A stretch of DNA of 64,000 nucleotides from Pluralibacter sp. (lineage in GTDB: Bacteria > Pseudomonadota > Gammaproteobacteria > Enterobacterales > Enterobacteriaceae), in contig NZ_JAFAGS010000121.1 of the NCBI RefSeq assembly GCF_019237635.1, forward strand, positions 1-64,000. Direction: 5' to 3'. Under the pieces are notes generated by a model. It made no database searches. It had not been told where the DNA came from and saw nothing but the letters and a program-made list of their open reading frames with translations. A program made the position numbers and the translations under genes. Below, piece after piece: positions 50,871 through 59,209 of this stretch. Numbering within the stretch: the first letter of the stretch is position 1; every line of letters starts with the position of its first letter.

Positions 50871-51048
50871 GGGACCTCCGCTGCGTTCGCGGTTAAGAGA
50901 AAAGTGAAACATGGCAACGCATAATCAAACGCTATGATTTACAGTGTAAAAATTCTCTTTGGTCACCCTCTATTGTGGTTAACCACATATACGGACGGGG
51001 ATTGATCTAAAACAAATGCCGAGGTTTCATGTCTGATATGAATGCGTC
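50871..51048. promoter_or_regulatory. ttrBCA/ttrSR divergent promoter region
   Basis: The 178-base gap contains a 14-bp perfect palindrome TGTGGTTAACCACA (50974-50987), a candidate TtrR operator. It also contains TTGATCTAAAACAA (51002-51015), one mismatch from the FNR box. A -10-like TACACT for ttrB is at 50947-50942, which puts the palindrome near -45. In Salmonella ttrBCA needs both TtrSR and FNR. Confidence 0.65.
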
Positions 51049-52788
51049 ATGAAAAACATCATCCTGCTGACGCTCTGTTTACTCCTCTCTCCCGCGCTGA
51101 TGGCGGCGCAGTGGACGATCGGCGTTCTGGCGCTACGCGGTGATGCTGTCACAAAAATGCAGTGGCAGCCGCTGGTGGAGACGCTCAATCGCGCCGTACC
51201 TGGCGAGCATTTTCAGCTACAGCCGCTCGACCTTGCGGGGATGCGTGAGGCGGTCAACCAGCAACGTATCCAGTTCGTCCTCACCAATCCGGCGCAGTTT
51301 GTGCAGCTCAACAGCAACTACCATCTGCGCTGGCTGGCGTCGCTGCGCGGGACACGCGAGGGCGAAGAGACCAGCAAAGCCACCGGCAGCGTGATTCTGG
51401 TGCGCCGCGACAGCGCGATCGCCACGCCGCACGATCTCATCGGCACCACGGTCGGGGCGGTGGACCCGCTGGCGTTCGGCGGCTATCTGCTGGGGTATAA
51501 GGCGCTGCATGACGCCGGGTTACGCCCCGGCGATGATTTTCGTCTGCGCTTTAGCGGGTTCCCGGCGGATGCTCTGATTTATCTGCTGCGCGAAGAGGCG
51601 ATATCGGCGGCGATCGTCCCGCTGTGCCTGCTGGAAAGCATGGATAAAGAGGGGCTGGTGGATAAAAGGCGCTTTCGCGCGCTGCTGGCGCAACCCTCCC
51701 CGCAGCCTTGTCTGACCAGCACCGCGCTGTATCCTGACTGGTCCTTTGGCGCGCTGCCGGGGGTGAGCGACGCGGTGGCGGATGCCGTTACGCGGACTCT
51801 GCTTGTTCGTCATGCCGGGGATACTTACCGATGGGGCGCGCCGACCTCCACAAGCGAGGTGGAGTCGTTGCTACGGGAGCTGAACCAGCATCCGGAGCAG
51901 CAGCGGCTGGGGCTGACGATCAAAAGCTGGCTGATTCAGCATCAACTGGCGCTGGGCATTCTGCTGGCGCTCTTGCTGGTCGCCCTGGCCAACTATATCT
52001 GGGTGATGATTCTGGTTAACCGCCGCGGGCGGGCCTTAGAGAAGGCCAACGACGCGCTGCGCAGCCAGCAGCAGGCGCTGGAACAGGCGCAGCGTATGAG
52101 CCTGCTTGGGGAGATGGCGTCAGGTTTCGCCCACGAGCTTAACCAGCCGCTGTCGGCGATCCGCATGTACGCGCAGGGCTGTCTGCTGCGCTTGCCTGAT
52201 AACGGGGAACCGCAGTCGGTGCGGGAGGCGATAGGCCTGATAGAAAAACAGGCCGAGCGCGGCGGCGCGATTATTCGCAACCTGCGCCAGTGGGCCACCA
52301 GTGAAAGCGGGGCGGATAACGGGCCGACGACATGGACGACCTCGGGCGTCATCGACACGCTGGAACGCGTCTGGGCGTTGCTGCGGATGACGCAGGTCCA
52401 CCCGGGCGTATCGCTGAACATTGACGGCGACCGCGCGCTGACGGTCGCATTACCCCCGGTGTTGCTGGAGCAGGTGCTGGCGAATGTGATGCTGAACGCC
52501 GTACAGGCCGGAGCCACCTCGCTGTGGGTAACGCTGACTCGCGAGGAGGCGCATCTGGCGCTGACCCTGACGGATAATGCAGGCGGTATTACGCCTGCGC
52601 AGATGGCGGTGATTTTCCAGCCTTTTCGCAGCTCGCGTCAGGACGGTATGGGGCTGGGGCTGGTGATAAGCCAGCGCCTGCTGCGCAACATAAAAGGCGA
52701 TATTCAGCTTGAAAACCAAGTAGCGCCAGATTCGCGGCAGGGATTGCGGGTCACGCTGGCGCTACCGCGACGACCGATGGAGGCGTGA
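51049..52788 (+). CDS. ttrS: Tetrathionate sensor histidine kinase TtrS
   Basis: Membrane sensor kinase of 579 residues. The signal peptide precedes a periplasmic PhnD/phosphonate-binding-like sensor domain (about 20-290). A membrane segment (LALGILLALLLVALANYIWVM) and a coiled coil follow, then the H-box (GFAHELNQPLSAI) and the ATPase domain (NVMLNAVQAGA, TDNAGGI, GMGLGL). It detects tetrathionate and phosphorylates TtrR. The gene is divergent from ttrBCA and overlaps ttrR by four bases. Confidence 0.95.
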   Translation: MKNIILLTLCLLLSPALMAAQWTIGVLALRGDAVTKMQWQPLVETLNRAVPGEHFQLQPLDLAGMREAVNQQRIQFVLTNPAQFVQLNSNYHLRWLASLRGTREGEETSKATGSVILVRRDSAIATPHDLIGTTVGAVDPLAFGGYLLGYKALHDAGLRPGDDFRLRFSGFPADALIYLLREEAISAAIVPLCLLESMDKEGLVDKRRFRALLAQPSPQPCLTSTALYPDWSFGALPGVSDAVADAVTRTLLVRHAGDTYRWGAPTSTSEVESLLRELNQHPEQQRLGLTIKSWLIQHQLALGILLALLLVALANYIWVMILVNRRGRALEKANDALRSQQQALEQAQRMSLLGEMASGFAHELNQPLSAIRMYAQGCLLRLPDNGEPQSVREAIGLIEKQAERGGAIIRNLRQWATSESGADNGPTTWTTSGVIDTLERVWALLRMTQVHPGVSLNIDGDRALTVALPPVLLEQVLANVMLNAVQAGATSLWVTLTREEAHLALTLTDNAGGITPAQMAVIFQPFRSSRQDGMGLGLVISQRLLRNIKGDIQLENQVAPDSRQGLRVTLALPRRPMEA

Positions 52789-53402
52789 TGATTTATCTGG
52801 TGGACGATGACGAGGCGGTGACCGACGCGTGCCGTTTTTTACTGGCGGGAATGGGTTACGCGGTACAGTGCTGGAACGACAGCGGCGCGTTTCTTGCGCA
52901 GGCCGCGCTGGATCAGGAAGGGGTTGTACTGCTTGACATGCGCATGCCGCCGCCGGACGGGCATGCGGTCTTCGCGTATCTGCGCGGCGCGAGAAGTACG
53001 CTGGCGGTGGTATTTCTTACCGGCCACGGCGATGTACCGATGGCGGTCGGGGAGATGAAGCTGGGAGCGGTGGATTTTCTGCAAAAGCCGGTGGCGCAGG
53101 AACCGCTGAGCGCAGCCATCGAGCGGGGCTACCAGCACTCAAGACAGTTGGTGGATACCGCGCAAATAAGACAGCGCTATGCGTCGCTGACGGCAAAAGA
53201 AAAGCAGGTGGCGGCGCTGGTAGCGAGCGGGTCGATGAATAAAGATATTGCCGATAAGCTCAGCATTTCCCTGCGCACCGTTGAGGTGCATCGCGCCAGG
53301 GTGATGGAAAAAATGTCGGTGGTCAGCCTGGCTATGCTGGTGTCACAGATGGATAAATTACGGGACAATAGCGCGCATCAGGCTGACGGGGGCCGTTGCT
53401 AG
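52785..53402 (+). CDS. ttrR: Tetrathionate response regulator TtrR
   Basis: A FixJ/NarL-type response regulator of 205 residues. The receiver domain has the acidic pair LVDDDEAV, the phosphorylation Asp in VLLDMRMP and the Lys in LQKPV; a LuxR helix-turn-helix follows (LTAKEKQVAALVASGSMNKDIA). It activates ttrBCA. It overlaps ttrS at its start, and its stop overlaps the stop of the convergent DsbC-like gene. Confidence 0.95.
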   Translation: MMIYLVDDDEAVTDACRFLLAGMGYAVQCWNDSGAFLAQAALDQEGVVLLDMRMPPPDGHAVFAYLRGARSTLAVVFLTGHGDVPMAVGEMKLGAVDFLQKPVAQEPLSAAIERGYQHSRQLVDTAQIRQRYASLTAKEKQVAALVASGSMNKDIADKLSISLRTVEVHRARVMEKMSVVSLAMLVSQMDKLRDNSAHQADGGRC

Positions 53403-53959
53403 AATGTTTTTCTGCTGAGTTTCTCCAGAATCTCCGCCGGTTTCGCACTGCCCAGAATAACCTGCGGCGGGTTATCCAGCACGATCATCGTCGGGGTGAG
53501 TTTAATGCCCAGGCGTTCGGCCAGCGCGGACTGTTGGACTATCTCGTCGGAACAGCTCGCGCTGGTGCCATTGCCCGGCAGAAAACCGGCCATCGCGGCC
53601 TGCAGGCTCTTTTTACGATCCGCTGAACACCATACGCGGCCCATATCCTCAATCACCGAGTCGCGAATGGACGGCGGGGCGACCGTCAGAAACGACATCG
53701 TCAACCCGGCGTCATTGTAGCGCGGGACATTCTTCACCACCTGCGAGCAGAAAGTGCACTGGTTATCAATAAACACGAGAACCTTGTGCTTTTCATTGGC
53801 CGCCGGGAAGGTGATGGGCGCGAGCCCGGGCAGCGTACGGTTGAGATCCTTAAATGCCTCGGCCGTACTGGCGTTAACGCTTGCCGGACCGGCGGCGGAA
53901 AAAACGCTAAAACTCATTGCCCACACCAGTGGCAGGGCCATCAATGTCACAGCTTTCAC
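53399..53959 (-). CDS. DsbC-like periplasmic thiol-disulfide protein lacking the dimerisation domain
   Basis: A 186-residue exported protein (signal peptide ending SAAGPAS or close to it). The thioredoxin-fold part has the CXXC motif DNQCTFCSQV, a cis-Pro loop (LTPTM) and the second cysteine pair (VWCSAD and ASCSDE) seen in DsbC. The first roughly 60 residues of DsbC that form the dimer domain are largely missing. It could act as a monomeric reductase or isomerase, perhaps for the Cys-rich periplasmic proteins near it. It overlaps ttrR by four bases at the convergent ends. Confidence 0.75.
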   Translation of the reverse strand: MKAVTLMALPLVWAMSFSVFSAAGPASVNASTAEAFKDLNRTLPGLAPITFPAANEKHKVLVFIDNQCTFCSQVVKNVPRYNDAGLTMSFLTVAPPSIRDSVIEDMGRVWCSADRKKSLQAAMAGFLPGNGTSASCSDEIVQQSALAERLGIKLTPTMIVLDNPPQVILGSAKPAEILEKLSRKTF

Positions 53960-54113
53960 GGTATCCCTCGTTTAGCAAATCAGGCGTTGTTATCACCCGC
54001 AACGGTGGTCAATGTTAACACGACTGTCAGAAACACTTGAGCAACAACTTTCCCTGAATCAGCCAAATAAGCGGAGAAATGGAAGAACGGAGTAAGAGGG
54101 CGCCCCCACGCGG

Positions 54114-55850
54114 TTAAGACGTGAAGGCCGAAATATCCTGCGGTTTTGCAAATAAATACCCCTGAAAGGCGCTACAACCGGCGTCTTTCAGATAGTCAAA
54201 TTGCGCGGTGGTTTCTACCCCTTCGGCGACCACCTGGAGATCCAGCGCGCTGGCGAGGGTCAGCATTGCGCTGACAATACCCTGGTCTTTCTTGCTGTGC
54301 GCCACTTCGCTAATAAATGTGCGATCAATTTTAATCCGTGTGATCGGCAGATTGCGCAGATAGTTCATCGACGAGTAGCCGGTACCGAAATCGTCAAGCG
54401 CGATGCCGACGCCGTGCGCCATCAGCCGACGAATTCCCTCCTGCAATGGACTGCCTTGCGCATTGAGGAAGATATTTTCCGTCACCTCAAGAATCAGCTT
54501 GTGCGGCGGAATGTGGGTACGCGAGAGAATATTGAGCACGTCATCAAAGAATGAGGGGGCGTTGAACTGTAGCGCGCTGACGTTAACGCTCAACGTCCAC
54601 GCCGCTTTTTCCGCATCCTGCGTCCAGGCGGCGAGCTGTTTACAGCCCGTTTCCAGCGCCCACATCCCGATACTGCCAATCAGCCCTGCGCGTTCCGCCA
54701 GCGGGATAAATTGCGCCGGGGAAATCAGCCCGTGCTCAGCGGAGTGCCAGCGCGACAGGGCCTCCATACCGAGAATATTCTGCTGCGCGTCGACAATCGG
54801 TTGGTATTGCATATACATCTCGCCGCGCTCCAGCGCGCTGCGAAGCGAGATCTCCAGGGCGATGTTTTTACGGATAGCCTCATGCTGCGCCCGGTCCGTT
54901 TCGTAGAACACCAGCTGGTTTTTACCGTTGTTTTTGGCCTGGTACAGCGCCTGGTCGACCTGCACCAGCAGTTCATCCATGGTGATATGGTTGCCAAAAA
55001 AGATGCGTCCGCCGATGCTGCCTGAAATCGACAGTCTGCTCTGTTTACGGGAGGTGCTGTGCGCCGAGTCGGGCAAAAAGTAGGGCGCCGCCATCGCTTT
55101 CAGGATGCGTTTGCCGATTTTGGCCGCATTTTCGATGGCCGTGTCAGCGTTATCGCCGAGATCGGTGAGGATCATTAAAAACTCATCGCCGCCCATACGG
55201 GCGACGGTGTCGCGCTTACGGGTGCACTCTGCTAAACGTCGCGCCAGCTCAATCAGCAGTTTGTCGCCGTGCCCGTGGCCGAAATGATCGTTAAACCCTT
55301 TAAAACCATCGAGGTCGATGGACAACAGGGCGCAGAACTGCCCGTTCAGCGCGGAGTCGCGCTGCGCCTCCAGAAAACGTTCGGCAAACATGCGGCGGTT
55401 GAATAATCCGGTCAGATCGTCCTGACGACTCAGGCGCTGGGCTTCCTGCTCAACATGTTTGAGCTTGGTGATATCGGCGCGAATGGCAATGTATTTCTCG
55501 GGTTTCCCGTCATCCCCGACAAAAGGCACAATGGTGCTGTAGACCCAGTATATCGATCCATCTTTTGCGCGGTTGCAGACTTCGCCCTGCCAGATACGTC
55601 CGTGGGTGATCGTATTCCAGAACTCTTTAAAAAAGCGGGGCGGATGGTAGCCGGAGTTGATCAGTTTATGCGTATTGCCGCAAAGTTCGTCGCGCGAGTA
55701 TTGCGAGATTTCACAGAAGCGATCGTTGACCTGAACAATCACCCCTTTCTGATTGGTGATAGCCACGATGGCATGGGCATTAAGCGCGGAAATATAGTCC
55801 GCAATGTCTTTTTCTGTAGCGTTCAACGGAGAATTACCTTTGAGTGCCAA
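54114..55850 (-). CDS. PAS-GGDEF-EAL cyclic-di-GMP turnover protein
   Basis: A 578-residue cytosolic protein: a PAS/PAC sensor domain (about 20-130), a GGDEF domain with the intact motif MGGDEF (about 140-310), then an EAL domain with GMEALSRW, EVTEN, LDDFGTGYS, KIDRTF and EGVET, all key phosphodiesterase residues. Both activities are possible; in such fusions one often dominates. There is no membrane segment. No operon partner is seen. Confidence 0.88.
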   Translation of the reverse strand: MALKGNSPLNATEKDIADYISALNAHAIVAITNQKGVIVQVNDRFCEISQYSRDELCGNTHKLINSGYHPPRFFKEFWNTITHGRIWQGEVCNRAKDGSIYWVYSTIVPFVGDDGKPEKYIAIRADITKLKHVEQEAQRLSRQDDLTGLFNRRMFAERFLEAQRDSALNGQFCALLSIDLDGFKGFNDHFGHGHGDKLLIELARRLAECTRKRDTVARMGGDEFLMILTDLGDNADTAIENAAKIGKRILKAMAAPYFLPDSAHSTSRKQSRLSISGSIGGRIFFGNHITMDELLVQVDQALYQAKNNGKNQLVFYETDRAQHEAIRKNIALEISLRSALERGEMYMQYQPIVDAQQNILGMEALSRWHSAEHGLISPAQFIPLAERAGLIGSIGMWALETGCKQLAAWTQDAEKAAWTLSVNVSALQFNAPSFFDDVLNILSRTHIPPHKLILEVTENIFLNAQGSPLQEGIRRLMAHGVGIALDDFGTGYSSMNYLRNLPITRIKIDRTFISEVAHSKKDQGIVSAMLTLASALDLQVVAEGVETTAQFDYLKDAGCSAFQGYLFAKPQDISAFTS

Positions 55851-56210
55851 AGAACAGGCTATTATCAGTCTTCATTAATGTCGGAGGAGCCCAGTAAGGT
55901 ATCATACATGTCTGTATAATAGCGCATGGATTTGCTCTCTTTTTATACTCAATTTAGGGTGAAAACGTTAATTCATTATTAAATTTTACTGAACTATTCA
56001 TTATTTAGTTTAACATAAGCGCAATCGATAACAATTGGTTGTTGTGCTCAGACGACGATGCCGCGCTGCCGATGCGTGAGCGCGTACGCACAGGGCGTTT
56101 TTAGCGCGCTGGCGGGGCCGTCAGATCATTAATCATTTCTACAGTGCCGTAAAAGACGGTATCATTGCGCTACGTGACATCCCAAAAAGCAAACTTAATT
56201 AGTAATCAAT
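55851..56210. other. Divergent gap between the PAS-GGDEF-EAL gene and fabV
   Basis: About 360 bases, AT-rich in the middle (55960-56030). GTCTGTATAATAG near 55911 offers a good -10 element on the plus strand, but what it drives is unclear. No ORF or RNA is recognised. Confidence 0.4.
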
Positions 56211-57404
56211 ATGATAATCAAACCAAAAATCCGTGGATTCATCTGTACGACAACGCATCCCACTGGCTGCAAGGCCAATGTGAACAGACAAATCGACTAT
56301 GTGAAGAAAAACGGGCAAATGGCCAAAGGTCCTGCCCGGGTGCTGGTTATTGGCGCCTCTACCGGTTACGGGCTTGCTTCGCGTATCTCTGCCGCGTTTG
56401 GCAGCGGCGCGGCGACTATCGGCGTGTTCTTTGAAAAACCGGGCACCGATGCTAAGCCTGGCTCTGCGGGCTGGTATAACGCCGCCGCGTTTGACGAAGC
56501 CGCCAAAAGTGAAGGGCTGTATTCTAAGAGCATCAACGGCGACGCGTTCTCCGATGAGTGCCGCGATGAGGTTATCAAGCTCATCAAAGAGGACCTTGGG
56601 CAAATCGACTTAGTGGTGTATTCGCTGGCTTCTCCGGTGCGCAAGATGCCGAAGACCGGTGAAATCGTCCGCTCTGCGCTGAAGCCTATCGGTGAGGTTT
56701 ACACGTCGAAAGCGATTGATACCAACAAGGATCAGCTCACGACGGCCAGCATTGAACCCGCCACCGAAGAAGAAGTACAGAATACCGTTACTGTGATGGG
56801 CGGCGAAGACTGGGAGCTGTGGATCGACGCGCTGAGCAAAGCCAACGTGTTGGCGGATGGCGTGAAGACCGTGGCGTACTCCTACATCGGTACTGACCTG
56901 ACGTGGCCAATCTACTGGCACGGCGCGCTGGGCAAAGCGAAAGAAGATCTCGATCGCGCGGCGAAAGCGCTGCGTGATCAGCTGGCGCCGCTGCACGGTT
57001 CGGCAAACGTTGCGGTACTGAAGTCTGTTGTAACCCAGGCCTCTTCGGCTATCCCGGTCATGCCGCTGTATATCTCTATGGTCTTCAAATTAATGAAAGA
57101 GCAGGGGATTCACGAAGGGTGCATTGAGCAGATTAATCGCCTGATGACCACCAGCCTTTACGGCGACACGCCGGCGCTTGATGACAATCAGCGTATCCGC
57201 ATGGATGACTGGGAGCTGCGTGAAGATATCCAGCAGGCGTGCCGTGACCTGTGGCCGCTGATCACCACTGAAAACCTGACTCAGGAAACGGACTACGCGG
57301 GTTATAAGCTGGAGTTCCTGAACCTGTTTGGTTTCGGTTTTGCCGAAGTGGATTACGATGCCGACGTGAACCCGGAAGTGGAGTTCGATGTCGTCACGCT
57401 GTAA
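56211..57404 (+). CDS. fabV: Trans-2-enoyl-ACP reductase FabV
   Basis: NADH-dependent enoyl-ACP reductase for the last step of the fatty-acid elongation cycle. The 397 residues form an extended short-chain dehydrogenase. The NAD motif is [12 protein letters not shown], and the catalytic Y-x8-K is [10 protein letters not shown], the FabV spacing that differs from FabI. FabV is not inhibited by triclosan. Whether FabI also exists in this genome cannot be seen. It has its own terminator. Confidence 0.95.
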   Translation: MIIKPKIRGFICTTTHPTGCKANVNRQIDYVKKNGQMAKGPARVLVIGASTGYGLASRISAAFGSGAATIGVFFEKPGTDAKPGSAGWYNAAAFDEAAKSEGLYSKSINGDAFSDECRDEVIKLIKEDLGQIDLVVYSLASPVRKMPKTGEIVRSALKPIGEVYTSKAIDTNKDQLTTASIEPATEEEVQNTVTVMGGEDWELWIDALSKANVLADGVKTVAYSYIGTDLTWPIYWHGALGKAKEDLDRAAKALRDQLAPLHGSANVAVLKSVVTQASSAIPVMPLYISMVFKLMKEQGIHEGCIEQINRLMTTSLYGDTPALDDNQRIRMDDWELREDIQQACRDLWPLITTENLTQETDYAGYKLEFLNLFGFGFAEVDYDADVNPEVEFDVVTL

Positions 57405-57431
57405 TTTGTCACTGTCACAGCGATGCAGAAG

Positions 57432-57459
57432 AAAAAAGGGGCGTAAGCCCCTTTTTTTA
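57432..57459 (+). terminator. Terminator of fabV
   Basis: AAAAAGGGGC-GTAA-GCCCCTTTTT with further T residues, between convergent fabV and the B3/B4-domain gene; it may serve both. Confidence 0.93.
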
Positions 57460-57467
57460 CACCCTCT

Positions 57468-58157
57468 TTAAAGACCCAGCAACGTGGTCTCATAGCGTAA
57501 GTCCGGCATCATTTTTTCCAGACCGTCGGTCAGCATTTTTCCGGCAGCGTGTAGCTCGTCAATGGGCATGGCTGGCAGGCTTTCAAGAATAAACCACATC
57601 GACGGCGCCGAAGCGCTTAACCGGGTTCGCAGACCCTGGCGCCAGTTCCAGCGACGGCAGGTCACGCCGGTATCGTCGCGCCAGATGACCTCGCCAGCTT
57701 CTGGCGATTCAATGGCGGCAACGCCTTCTTTTAGGGTGTCAAAGGTTTCCGTTCCGTCAGCAAAAACCAGCCGGGGCGAGCCGCTATACGCGGCGATGTT
57801 TTCCCCTCCCACCGGTACGGCGTAGCGCAGGCTGACCGCATTGTAGAGATCGACGACCGGGTCCAGCGCCGCCATCGTCCCGTCGCGAAGAACGCGTTTG
57901 CGTAACGCTTCGGCGGAACTCGGCGTACGTTTAGGTTTTGCGCCAAACGCCTTGAACACATCGCCCCAGGCATTCAGATGGTCCTGAGCCCATTGCGGTT
58001 GCCCGTTAAGCACGGCCTGACAGGCGTCGTGTAACGCCATCTCGCCAACCCGAACATCACATACAGGCGCAGAAACGACGGAGATACTGAGAGCCCGAAA
58101 ACCCGGCGCAATACGGGCAAGTTCAGGGCTTATCGAAGGGAGCAGAGAAGGCATCAT
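57468..58157 (-). CDS. Stand-alone B3/B4 domain protein
   Basis: A 229-residue cytosolic protein of the B3/B4 (PF03483-type) family, related to the editing domain of the phenylalanyl-tRNA synthetase beta subunit. Motifs such as DLYNAVSLRYAVPVGGEN and WRDDTGVTCRRWNWRQG are those of the family. Free-standing members may clear mischarged tRNA or bind other ligands; this is not established. The second ATG (58154) is an alternative start. It stands alone between fabV and the T6SS operon. Confidence 0.8.
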   Translation of the reverse strand: MMPSLLPSISPELARIAPGFRALSISVVSAPVCDVRVGEMALHDACQAVLNGQPQWAQDHLNAWGDVFKAFGAKPKRTPSSAEALRKRVLRDGTMAALDPVVDLYNAVSLRYAVPVGGENIAAYSGSPRLVFADGTETFDTLKEGVAAIESPEAGEVIWRDDTGVTCRRWNWRQGLRTRLSASAPSMWFILESLPAMPIDELHAAGKMLTDGLEKMMPDLRYETTLLGL

Positions 58158-58691
58158 GTCATCCTGTCATCATTGTTTTACACATTATCGTGGTTACCCG
58201 TCGTGCAGGTTATCAGATAACGGCAGCGGAATGCGGAATTTGGCAGGGTGCGCCAGAAAAAACAGGTGCAGGAATTTTATTTTTGAAGGGGAAACGATGT
58301 CCGAAATAGGACTTTTCGAGATTTTATAAAGTAAGAGAAATAGTCAAAACGTAAAATTCTGAATATAACTACCGCTATATCATGGGGTATATGGCTGTTT
58401 GGCATGAGTATTGATCTAAATCAATTGCCTCTCTGCTTTTCGGTATCTGGCTGCTATTGTGGGTCATTACAGCGAATAACACCATTTTTTCTATAAAAGA
58501 CAGTCAGTAAAACGAATCGGTGCTGATTAATTAGCAGACGATATCGTTTTACATTAGCATAAAATTCTTAAGAAATTTCTTATATCAGATCAAAGATCTG
58601 AAATATTGATCTGATGTAGTGGATCGCGCTACTATTTTTTGTAAGGAATAAAGTTACAGGAATCATCAATGGCGATCACAAAGAGGGATTT
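58158..58691 (+). promoter_or_regulatory. T6SS promoter region with FNR box and inverted repeats
   Basis: The 534-base AT-rich gap contains a perfect FNR-type box TTGATCTAAATCAA (58411-58424), a possible extended -10 element TGCTATTGT (58452-58460) and a 10-bp inverted repeat ATCAGATCAA / TTGATCTGAT (58585-58616). A TTGGCATGAGTATTGAT stretch resembles a sigma-54 promoter but lacks the GC of the -12 element. No gene is seen. Confidence 0.65.
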
Positions 58692-59186
58692 ATGAGCGAC
58701 AGCTTTCAGAATGAGGTGCCGAAGGCACGTGTTAACTTAAAATTAGATCTGCACACAGGTAGCGCAAAGAAAAAAGTGGAGTTGCCGCTAAAGCTGCTGG
58801 TAACGGGCGATTTTAGTCATGGTGAGGAACAGCGGCCATTATCCGAACGAGAAAAAGTTAATATCAATAAAAACAACTTCAACAGCGTGCTCTCAGAATT
58901 TTCCCCGTCCGTTAATCTTGCTGTTGAAAATACGTTGGCTGGTGATGGCAGCGAAGAAAGTGTCAGCCTTACGTTTAAAAACATGCAGGATTTTGAGCCG
59001 GAGCAGGTTGCCCGGCAAATTCCGCAGTTAAAGGCGATGCTGGCGATGCGCAGTTTATTACGCGACCTCAAATCAAATCTCCTGGACAACGCCACGTTCC
59101 GCCGTGAACTGGAAACAATACTACGGGATCCCGCGCTGAGTAGTGAATTACGCAGTGAAATTGCCGCGCTTGCGCCAAAAGAATAA
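58692..59186 (+). CDS. tssB: T6SS contractile sheath small subunit TssB
   Basis: TssB (VipA/ImpB) pairs with TssC to form the contractile sheath around the Hcp tube. It has 164 residues with typical N-terminal PKARVNLKLDLHTG and KVELPLKLLVTGDF, and the FSPSVNLAVENTL segment. GAGGGATTT precedes the ATG. It is the first gene of the T6SS operon in this window. Confidence 0.95.
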   Translation: MSDSFQNEVPKARVNLKLDLHTGSAKKKVELPLKLLVTGDFSHGEEQRPLSEREKVNINKNNFNSVLSEFSPSVNLAVENTLAGDGSEESVSLTFKNMQDFEPEQVARQIPQLKAMLAMRSLLRDLKSNLLDNATFRRELETILRDPALSSELRSEIAALAPKE

Positions 59187-59209
59187 CGGATAAAATAAGG
59201 AACATGCTG

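Noticed and set aside
50974-50987. CRP site at TGTGGTTAACCACA
   Set aside because: Spacing between TGTG and CACA is six bases rather than eight, so it does not fit CRP.
58400-58416. Sigma-54 promoter TTGGCATGAGTATTGAT before the T6SS
   Set aside because: The -12 element has GA instead of the near-invariant GC, and it overlaps the better FNR box.
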